Source: Alteromonadaceae bacterium Bs31
GTDB lineage: Bacteria; Pseudomonadota; Gammaproteobacteria; Pseudomonadales; Cellvibrionaceae
Assembly: GCA_900177435.1 (NCBI GenBank)
Contig: FXAI01000009.1
Span: 62,001 to 126,000 of the forward strand
DNA length: 64,000 bases
Direction: 5' to 3'
Each line of letters begins with the position of its first letter. The stretch's first letter is position 1. Both the position numbers and the translations under genes were made by a program. Positions 20,942-30,500 of this stretch are shown one piece after another. The notes beneath the pieces were generated by a model. The model had not been told where the DNA came from, ran no database searches, and worked only from the letters and a program-made list of their open reading frames with translations.

Positions 20942-22087
20942 ATGGCTTGGAATGAACCGGGTGGCGGTAACAAAGACCCCTGGGGGGGAGGTAATCGCAA
21001 CAACGATGGCCCACCCGATCTGGATGAAGCACTGAAAAACCTGCAGAAGAAGCTCTCGGGTCTATTTGGCGGTAAAGGCGGGGGCGGCGGCTCAGGCTCG
21101 GATTCCAATATGGGCAAGGCCGCTATAGCTATTGCAGCATTGATCGCTATAGGTGTTTATATCTTTGCAGGTATTGGTATCGTTAACGAACAGGAGCGAG
21201 CCGTGGTGCTGCGCCTGGGTGTTTACCATAAAACAACGCCTCCTGGCATTCGTTGGAACCCGCCACTGTTCGACAAGGTTTATACCGTTAATGTCACCAA
21301 TGTTCGTTTGTGGTCCACCTCCGAACAGATGCTCACTAAAGACCTCAATATTGTTGCTATCAAACTCTCAGTGCAATACCTCATTGATGATGCCGAGCAG
21401 TTTGTGTTGCGCGTGCGAGATCCCGAGGCCAGCTTGCAGCAGGCAACCAACAGTGCATTGCGGCACGTAGCTGGTTCCACCTTGATGCACGATGTCTTGA
21501 CCGAAGGTCGTGAAGAGGTAGCCTTCGAAGTGCAGGATAGACTGCAAACCTATCTGAATAATTACCAAACAGGTATTCGCATAGAGAAGGTCAACATCGA
21601 AGATTCAAACCCTCCCAGAGAGGTGCAGGATGCCTTTGATGATGTGATCAAGGCTCGCGAAGACGAAGAACGCTACAAAAACCAGGCACAGGCGTATTCC
21701 AACGGAATCATTCCTGAAGCTCGAGGTGCCGCACAGCGCGTGCTGGAAGAGGCGAACGCTTACAAAGAGCAGGTCATTGCAGAAGCGGAAGGTGAAGCTA
21801 AACGCTTTGAATACCTCTATGAGGAATACAAAAAAGCACCGGAAGTTACTCGTCAGCGCCTCTACCTGGATGCGGTGGAAGATGTGATGGCTAACAGCTC
21901 CAAGGTGTTGATTGATGTTGAGGGTGGCAATAACCTCTTGTACTTGCCTCTCGACAAGATCATATCCGGCGGTCAGGCACCAAAAGACTTGAGCTCATCG
22001 GAGATCGATAAGCTGGCCAATGAGGTGAAAGATAAGATGCGACGAGAAAGCACCACTGCAAATTCACGAAGAAGGGAGGGTCGCTAA
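20942..22087 (+). CDS. hflK: FtsH modulator HflK
   Basis: HflK forms with HflC a large membrane complex around the FtsH protease and tunes its activity. The 381-residue protein has a Gly/Asn-rich N-terminus (WNEPGGGNKDPWGGGN), one membrane segment (about 60-80) and an SPFH domain beginning VNEQERAVVLRLG. An Ala/Glu-rich coiled-coil follows (about 230-300). The SPFH region with EARGAAQRVLEEANAYKEQ is characteristic. Its stop overlaps the hflC start by one base (TAATG). Confidence 0.96.
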   Translation: MAWNEPGGGNKDPWGGGNRNNDGPPDLDEALKNLQKKLSGLFGGKGGGGGSGSDSNMGKAAIAIAALIAIGVYIFAGIGIVNEQERAVVLRLGVYHKTTPPGIRWNPPLFDKVYTVNVTNVRLWSTSEQMLTKDLNIVAIKLSVQYLIDDAEQFVLRVRDPEASLQQATNSALRHVAGSTLMHDVLTEGREEVAFEVQDRLQTYLNNYQTGIRIEKVNIEDSNPPREVQDAFDDVIKAREDEERYKNQAQAYSNGIIPEARGAAQRVLEEANAYKEQVIAEAEGEAKRFEYLYEEYKKAPEVTRQRLYLDAVEDVMANSSKVLIDVEGGNNLLYLPLDKIISGGQAPKDLSSSEIDKLANEVKDKMRRESTTANSRRREGR

Positions 22088-22959
22088 TGTCTGCTAGAGC
22101 TCTAATTTCTGTTATAGCTGCATTCCTTCTGATCATCATTACAGCTAATTCCCTGTATATCGTTCAAGAGTTTGAGCGTGGAGTGCTGTTGCACTTGGGT
22201 CGGGTGACCAATGCGGACATCGAGCCGGGGCTTCATGCGAAGATCCCGATGGTTCAAGAAGTGCGCAAGTTTGATGGCCGCGTTTTAACGCTTGATGCCC
22301 GTGCTGAACGTTTTCTCACCGTAGAAAAGAAAAGCATAATGGTGGATAGCTTTGCCAAATGGCGCATTATTAATGTTGGCACGTACTACACGGCTACCAA
22401 TGGTAATGAGGCTAGAGCTGAGCGCTTGCTTGAGCAGCGTATTAACGAAGGTTTGCGCAACCAGTTTGCTCAGCGCAGTCTGCAGGAGGTGGTGAGCGGA
22501 GAGCGAGACCAGCTTATGCAGCACTTAACGTTGGCGCTTAATGAGTTTACCCAAGACTCCTTAGGGATTGAGGTTGTTGATGTGCGCGTCAAGCGTATTG
22601 ACCTGCCTGACGAAGTGAGTGGGCCGGTGTTCTCTCGAATGTCTGCTGAGCGTGAGCGGGAAGCCCGAGAACACCGCTCAAAAGGTAAAGAGCAAGCTGA
22701 AATAATTCGCGCCGATGCCGATCGTCAGCGAACAATTATTGAAGCGGAGGCCTACCGTGATGCGGAACTGCTGCGCGGTGAAGGGGATGCCCGAGCGGCT
22801 GCTATTTACGCTGCTGCGTTCAATAAAGACGCGGAGTTTTACTCCTTTATGCGCAGTCTTTCTGCCTATCGGAAAACCTTCTCGGGCAAGCAGGATATTC
22901 TGCTGGTTGACCCCGATAGCGAGTTTTTCCGTTACCTGAAGGACTCGAAAGGTAAATAA
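22087..22959 (+). CDS. hflC: FtsH modulator HflC
   Basis: This is the partner of HflK in the HflKC complex. The 290 residues have one N-terminal membrane segment (LISVIAAFLLIIITANSLYI), then the SPFH domain with VQEFERGVLLHLGRV and KIPMVQEVRKFDGRV. The C-terminal coiled coil contains EREREAREHRSKGKEQAE, close to the E. coli protein. Translation is coupled to hflK. A strong terminator follows at 22983. Confidence 0.96.
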   Translation: MSARALISVIAAFLLIIITANSLYIVQEFERGVLLHLGRVTNADIEPGLHAKIPMVQEVRKFDGRVLTLDARAERFLTVEKKSIMVDSFAKWRIINVGTYYTATNGNEARAERLLEQRINEGLRNQFAQRSLQEVVSGERDQLMQHLTLALNEFTQDSLGIEVVDVRVKRIDLPDEVSGPVFSRMSAEREREAREHRSKGKEQAEIIRADADRQRTIIEAEAYRDAELLRGEGDARAAAIYAAAFNKDAEFYSFMRSLSAYRKTFSGKQDILLVDPDSEFFRYLKDSKGK

Positions 22960-22982
22960 ACCTACCTTACGTGGTAAAATGA

Positions 22983-23010
22983 AAAACCGGTTCAGTGAAC
23001 CGGTTTTTTT
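22983..23010 (+). terminator. Rho-independent terminator after hflC
   Basis: AAAACCGGTT and AACCGGTTTT form a perfect 10-bp stem with a CAGTG loop, ending in seven or more T residues (to 23010). It closes the hfq-hflXKC unit before the DUF2065 gene. Confidence 0.92.
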
Positions 23011-23051
23011 ATGTGTGTGCAGCCACCTGTGAGCAATGAGACACAAAAATT

Positions 23052-23237
23052 ATGTGGGAAGAGCTGGGTAAAGCCATCTGCCTGATGCTGATCATTGAGG
23101 GAATGCTTCCTTTTCTTTACCCTCTCCGCTGGCGGAAGATGGTGGCAACGCTGGCCACTATAAGTGACAAGCACCTGAGAATTATGGGCTTGCTGAGTAT
23201 GTGCTTCGGCCTGATACTTTTGCTAACACTTACCTAA
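23052..23237 (+). CDS. DUF2065 small inner-membrane protein
   Basis: This 61-residue protein is of the YjeT/DUF2065 family, function unknown. Two hydrophobic segments, LGKAICLMLIIEGMLPFLYP and IMGLLSMCFGLILLLTL, flank a basic loop with RWRKMVATL. The EGMLPFLYP segment matches the family's EGxxPxLYP core. It lies between hflC and hisZ, the family's usual place, and starts 41 bases after the hflC terminator. Confidence 0.9.
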   Translation: MWEELGKAICLMLIIEGMLPFLYPLRWRKMVATLATISDKHLRIMGLLSMCFGLILLLTLT

Positions 23238-23253
23238 TTGAGAAATAGTTTAA

Positions 23254-24432
23254 ATGAGTAAATTGGATCGATGGTTGTTGCCAGATGGTATCGAAGAGAT
23301 GCTTCCACAAGAGGCCAGTCGGGTAGAAGCTCTGCGCCGCAGGCTTGTGGATGGCTTCCGGTGCTGGGGCTACGACTATGTTATTCCTCCCATGGTGGAG
23401 TTTACGGACTCGCTGCTCACTGGCTCGGGTGGCGATATAGAATTACTTACTTTCAAAGTGACTGATCAGCTGTCGGGTAAAACCATGGGGGTTCGTGCAG
23501 ATATTACCCCGCAGGCGGCGCGTATGGATGCCCATAGCCTTCAGCGAGAGGGCGTTAATCGCCTCTGCTATGCCGGACATGTGCTGCATGCACGGCCAAA
23601 AGTTCCACTTGCTTCACGTACACCCATCTGGGTAGGTGTAGAGCTATTTGGTGAGGCGGGTATTGAGGCGGATATTGAAGTTGTCAGCTTGTTATTAGAC
23701 ACACTGAAAACAGCAGGCTTACCCCAGTATATCGATATCGGCCATGTGGGTATATTTCGCGCACTGGCGACGGCCACGGGCTTGAACAGCGAGCAAGAGG
23801 AACAACTCTTTACCTTGTTGCAGGCAAAGGCCACAACAGACATACAGAAATGGGCAGAAGCCAATATTGCCGATAAGCAACAAAGGGCTTGGATAATTGA
23901 GTTGCCCAAGTTGTCCGGTAGTGTTGCGATCCTGGAGAAGGCAAAATCCGTTCTTACCTCAGCACCGGCAGAAGTATTCATCGCGTTGGATGAGCTGGGC
24001 CAACTGGCGCGAACCGTTCAGCAGCGCTATGACGATGCGCAGATTCACTTTGACCTGAGTGAGCTACGTGGTTACCACTACCACACAGGTATTGTTTTTG
24101 GTGCCTTCACCCCCGGTGAGGGCGAAGCTATTGCTAACGGTGGCCGTTATGATCACATTGGTGAAGCCTTTGGGCGTCGTCGCCCGGCCACCGGGTTTAG
24201 TGCAAACCTCAGTGTTATTAGCCGCGTGTTACAGGAACAAATTAACACCGTTTATGGTATTTTTGCTCCCGTTACAAAGAGCGCCAGTCAATGGCAGAAA
24301 ATCGCAGCATTGCGGGCCCAGGGGGAGCGAGTGATCGTTGGGTTTACAGCACAGCAACAGCCATTGGACTATCAAAATTGCAATCGACTATTGGTCGAGC
24401 GAGACGGCGAGTTTATCGTCGAAAATATTTAA
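23254..24432 (+). CDS. hisZ: ATP phosphoribosyltransferase regulatory subunit
   Basis: HisZ is a histidyl-tRNA-synthetase-like protein without synthetase activity that completes the short-form HisG enzyme in the first step of histidine synthesis. The 392 residues carry class II synthetase-like segments: LPDGIEEMLPQEA, FKVTDQLSGKTMGVRADITPQ, CYAGHVLHARPK and YHYHTGIVFGAF. Absence of an anticodon-binding domain and the neighbours DUF2065 and purA favour HisZ over HisS. A short-form hisG should exist elsewhere in the genome. Confidence 0.94.
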   Translation: MSKLDRWLLPDGIEEMLPQEASRVEALRRRLVDGFRCWGYDYVIPPMVEFTDSLLTGSGGDIELLTFKVTDQLSGKTMGVRADITPQAARMDAHSLQREGVNRLCYAGHVLHARPKVPLASRTPIWVGVELFGEAGIEADIEVVSLLLDTLKTAGLPQYIDIGHVGIFRALATATGLNSEQEEQLFTLLQAKATTDIQKWAEANIADKQQRAWIIELPKLSGSVAILEKAKSVLTSAPAEVFIALDELGQLARTVQQRYDDAQIHFDLSELRGYHYHTGIVFGAFTPGEGEAIANGGRYDHIGEAFGRRRPATGFSANLSVISRVLQEQINTVYGIFAPVTKSASQWQKIAALRAQGERVIVGFTAQQQPLDYQNCNRLLVERDGEFIVENI

Positions 24433-24441
24433 TTTTTTTAA

Positions 24442-25758
<1,317 letters not shown>

Positions 25759-25888
25759 TGCTCACTTGCTGAATATTTTGTCGATATAGCTTCATTATGG
25801 GGCATATCGGCAAAACGAGCGCCAGCCTCATAGTATTTTCTGCAGCTAGGTCTAAACTCTAGGGAGAACATCACAATGTGTTTTCCCT

Positions 25889-27115
25889 ATGAAATATCCG
25901 TCATTTGTCGACGACCAGTCTTATATGGAGATGGATTCATCTGTTCCCGAGGCGGAGCAGCTGAAGGCCATGCTTTCCAACCTTACCCGCGTTCATCTGC
26001 TCACTGCCAATAAATTTGATAGCTTCGATTCCCTGATACGAGAGTATCTGATTTCCGGTATAGAGGTGTTTGGCCTTGAAACGGGTATTGTCAGTCAGGT
26101 AACAGCGGAGGGCATCTACATTGTGCGCGATGTTGTATCGCCGCTGGACGTTCTCGAAAAAGGCCTCGAATTTCAGTTGGAAGACACCTACTGCAGGGAA
26201 GTTATAAAAAGCCAGCAAGTACTGGGATTTCCTGAGGTGGGTATCCTCGACTACATGAACTGCCATCCTGTTTATCAAAACCTGAAGCTGGAAGCCTACC
26301 TGTCAGCGCCTATTTTTGTTGGCAGCGATTTGTATGGAACCCTGAATTTTACCTCCGTGCACCCGCGAAAACGAGGTTTCTCGCGCCATGAGCACAACCT
26401 GATTTTATTGCTGGCCCACTCCATAGGGTCTTTCATTTTATTGCGAAACAAGGAAGAAAAGCTGGTTACGCTCAATCAGAAAATGAAGCGCTTTGTGGGC
26501 TACGTGGCGCACGATTTGCGCAACCCCTTGGGTACCATAATTGGTTATGCGCGAATGGGTTCGCGCAAGGGCGTAAGCGAAGAGCGGCTTCGTTCAGCCA
26601 TTGGAAAAATACTCCACCCCGCTGAGCAGGCTTTGGAGTTCGTTTCTACCATTCTTGAAAGTGCAGCGATTAGCACAGGCAAGCTGTCTCTTTCTATCGC
26701 TCCTTTACCTGTGCAAGACCTGCTAGAGCAGGTAGTAGAGTCCGTTTCCCATTTTGCAGAAGAGTGCGGCGTAAGCTTCGTTATTAATTGTGACGATTAT
26801 CAAGTGGAGGGCGACGCCAAGCGCTTGAGTCAGAGTATAACCAACTTACTGATTAACGCCGTAAAATACTCTCCTCGCAACAGTCAGGTTTTGCTCGAAG
26901 CTCAGCATTCGGGCGAACAGCTTGTTGTCAGCCTGGAAAATTCAATCGATGCTCAGCAAGAGGGCGCGGCGCAAAAATCAGGTGAATATTATGGCTCCGT
27001 GGGATTTGGCCTGGATATTGTGAGTGAAGTGCTCCTAGCTCATCACAGCGAGCTAATTCTGAGCGAGAAAGATGGAATATATAGAGCAGAGTTTTCTCTT
27101 CCGCTAGTAAAATAA
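25889..27115 (+). CDS. GAF-domain sensor histidine kinase with atypical ATP-binding domain
   Basis: This 408-residue protein has no membrane segment, so it is probably cytoplasmic. A GAF domain (about 30-190) precedes a HisKA domain with phosphoacceptor His208 in YVAHDLRNPLGTI, then an ATPase domain (about 300-408). The N box is present (NLLINAVKYS) and a G2-like GFGLDIV is seen, but the DxGxG G1 box is replaced by LENSIDAQQ and no F box is visible. ATP binding may be altered. No response-regulator gene is next to it. The ATG at 25889 lacks a near ribosome binding site; AGGGAG at 25861 is better spaced for an out-of-frame ATG at 25876. Confidence 0.88.
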   Translation: MKYPSFVDDQSYMEMDSSVPEAEQLKAMLSNLTRVHLLTANKFDSFDSLIREYLISGIEVFGLETGIVSQVTAEGIYIVRDVVSPLDVLEKGLEFQLEDTYCREVIKSQQVLGFPEVGILDYMNCHPVYQNLKLEAYLSAPIFVGSDLYGTLNFTSVHPRKRGFSRHEHNLILLLAHSIGSFILLRNKEEKLVTLNQKMKRFVGYVAHDLRNPLGTIIGYARMGSRKGVSEERLRSAIGKILHPAEQALEFVSTILESAAISTGKLSLSIAPLPVQDLLEQVVESVSHFAEECGVSFVINCDDYQVEGDAKRLSQSITNLLINAVKYSPRNSQVLLEAQHSGEQLVVSLENSIDAQQEGAAQKSGEYYGSVGFGLDIVSEVLLAHHSELILSEKDGIYRAEFSLPLVK

Positions 27116-27544
27116 TAAAAAAGTCATTCAATACAACTTAAAAAATATTTTCTACCAATAAATCCTCATTAATTTAGTGCTGTTTTAGATTTTTTCATTT
27201 TGCTTACGCCAAGTAATCGTCGATATAGCTATAAATCTATTTGTTTTTTAATCACTGATAGGCTTTTTTTGTAATGCTTAATAGCGGCATGCTATTACCA
27301 CAAGAATTTAGCCTTGCTGATTATTGACGCTATACACTGTCCATTGAAAATACCTTTATAACTGCTTGATTTACAAAGGTGTCAATTTTTATTTGTTTAC
27401 CAAAACTGAATATATGTTTTAACAGAGTTCCAGCAAGTCAGCGGTCACGCGATAAAAAATATCCTTCCTATACTCCTAAACTGTCAGGCCAGATAACGGC
27501 CGTAGTTCTCTCATGTATCTTGAGCAACGTAGGAATATCACATT
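27116..27544. other. 429-base AT-rich intergenic region before the giant lipoprotein gene
   Basis: No gene, tRNA or known riboswitch fold was recognised. The sequence is AT-rich for most of its length. TTGACG at 27324-27329 could be a -35 box, but the partner -10 is poor. The final bases carry AGGAA at 27531-27535, the ribosome binding site of the next gene. Confidence 0.5.
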
Positions 27545-30500
27545 ATGGGCTCTCATTCGTCACCTTCGACACGCAGTCGAAAAATGTTAAATCGCTTTGG
27601 ATTTTTGTCTGGCTTGGTTGTCGCTGTTGCATTGTCTGGTTGTGGCAATGGCAGTGATGATAAAGACCCTGTACCCACTGGTCCCACCGCTGTGCCCACC
27701 ACTGCACCGACGCAGGGGCCTGCCGTTCTGAGCGGTGCTGCGGTTGACGGTCCCATAGCAAATGCGACAGTAAGTATTTACCGCCTGGATACCACAGTGG
27801 AAAACCTTCAGGGCGAACTGCTCGATGAGGGTGAGACTGATGCTCAAGCCCAATTCTCCGGCTTGGAAGTTCCCGTAGGAGAAACGGGCCCGTTTTTGAT
27901 TGTGGTCTCTGCAGATGAGGACACCATAGATCTCAACACCGGTAACCCTCCGGTCATTGGTCAAGTTACCACAGTACTGAGCCTCGACCGCATAGGCAGC
28001 CCGGTATATGCCACCCCTCTGACCACAATGGCCGTTAGCCTGGCGGCGGCAAAGGCTGATGATGAAGGTGCCTTTACCACTGAAGATTTTACTGCGGGCC
28101 TGGAGGATGCTGCGGATGAGCTGGTGTCTGCCTTGGGCTTTGGCATGTCTGACGACGTGGATATTTTTGCTGCTCCCCCCATGGTAACGGATGACACAGA
28201 CACCGACGAAGAGCTTGATGAAGTTGCCCAGTACCGCACTGCAATCTCCGGTGCAGCGGCGATTATTTTTGAGATTCAACAGAACAGCGAAGACAGTACC
28301 ACTCAGCAGGTAATGAAGAGCCTGGCTGACGACCTGAGTGATGGTGATATCGATGGACGCAACAGTGAGGATGAAGATACCGGTGCGTATAACGGAGAAG
28401 ATGCCGCCATTATCGTAGAAACTGATCCCGCCAAGCTGATGATTCCCGGTACAGACAAAAGCGTTGAAGATGTTGAAGAGCTGCTTGATGAAGAAGCTGC
28501 TGATACCGGCACTTCCGCCGACACCTCAAAGCTGGCCGACGGCAGCATCTCCACCACAGCGAAACCCGGTGAGGTGGATACCGACCGCGATGACGACGGT
28601 GTAATTAATACCGAAGATGATTTTCCCAATGACCCCAGTGAGACCACGGATACCGATGGGGACGGTGTCGGTAACAATGCCGACCCGGACGACGATAACG
28701 ATGGTGTGCGAGACGATGATGATGCCTTCCCATTGGATTCAAGTGAGAAAGTTGACAGCGATGGAGACGGTACCGGCAACAATGCCGATACAGATGACGA
28801 CGGCGACGGTGTTGCCGACAACGAAGACGACTTCCCCCTCGACCCCAATGCCAGTAACGCCAGCGATGCTGATGGCGATGGTTGGCCAGCCGGCCAGGAC
28901 CCTAATGACAACGACGCTGAATCCCCGGGTATCCCCTTTGTTGATTCAGACGGCGACGGTAAAGGTAATAGTGTCGATAGTGATGATGACAACGACGGCG
29001 TAATCGATGAAAACGACGACCTGCCGCTAGATCCCTTTGAGTCCTCAGATACAGATGGCGATGGCATTGGTGATGGCAGCGATGATGATATTGATGGTGA
29101 CGGCGTAGCCAATCACACTGGCGGTGACGATGTTGTCAACACACCGGAGACCCGTGCTGAAAATGGTGATGCCTTCCCATTTGATGCCACCGAAAGCGCT
29201 GATCTCGACCGAGATGGCATTGGTGATAATGCTGACAGTGACGCCGATGGTGATGGCCTCGTTGATATCAACGACCCGGACCCCAGCAAAAAAGATACTG
29301 ATGGCGATGGTGTTCGCGACGGAGCTGATGCGCTGCCAGAGGATGAAACAGAAAGCCTGGATTCCGACAAGGATGGTATTGGTAACAACAGTGACAACTG
29401 TAAGTTCGCCAAAAATTTCAATCAAACGGACAGCGACCAGGATGGCCAAGGTGACGCCTGTGATAGCGATGATGATGACGATGGTGTACCAGACAGCGAA
29501 GATGACTTCCCGCTGGACCCTAATGCATCAGTAGCCAGCGATGCTGACGGTGATGGCTGGCCTGTGGGTCAGGACAGCGACGACAACAATGCTCAGGTAC
29601 CTGAAGGAGACTACGTCGACACTGATGGCGATGGCCTGGCAGATAATGGTGGCCTCGCTGCAGACAGCGATGATGACAACGATGGCTACAACGATGATGA
29701 AGACGATTTTCCCACCAACCCTGAAGAGTTCAAGGATTCCGATGACGACGGAACCGGCGATAATGCTGATAGTGATGACGATAATGACTCGGTGCCAGAT
29801 GAAGACGATGCTTTCCCTCTGGATAGCCAGAGATCAGCCGATTCCGATGGTGATGGTGTAGATGACAGCACCGATAACTGCCCCAACAACGCGGGCCCTC
29901 AGACAGACACTGATCAAGATGGCCAGGGCAACGCCTGTGACAGCGATGACGATAATGACGGCGTCAGCGACGAAGATGACCGCTTCCCGCTCAACGCCGA
30001 AGAGTCAGAAGACCTGGATGGTGATGGTATTGGCAACAACGAAGATAGCGATGACGACGGGGATGGTGAAAGTGATGCAGACGAGCGTGATGCAGGTACA
30101 GATCCCAATCACCGGGACAGTGATAAAGACGGTGTTGACGATGGTGAAGACAACTGCCCCTTAGTGGCCAATGCCGATCAGGTGGATGGCGATCAAGATG
30201 GGCTGGGTAACCTGTGTGATGATCCCCCCGACCTTTCCGGTTATTACATGCTCGACATGAGTGTTATTGACGCTCAGGCAGAGGCTGGAAGTACACAATG
30301 GTCGGACATTGCCGCTGAAGACTGTGAGCAGGATGTCGGTGCGCTAAGCGCTGAAGTCGCCTTGGTATCCCAGCAGGGTACCGAGTTCAAACTGCAATTT
30401 TCCGAGGATGAATTCCGGGGTGAAGATGCCGGTCGCGGCACCGTGAATGCGCTGGGTCAGGTGGTAATAGAAGACCACGGCGTTGATTATCTTGGTGACG

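Noticed and set aside
27116-27544. Cyclic di-GMP or other riboswitch in the leader of the giant lipoprotein gene
   Set aside because: I looked for the conserved riboswitch core and found none; only AT-rich sequence is present.
28303-29112. Long Ser/Pro-rich open frame on the minus strand, and others nearby on both strands
   Set aside because: They mirror the GAT/GAC-rich repeats of the plus-strand lipoprotein gene. Composition is an artefact of the repeat and there is no start context.
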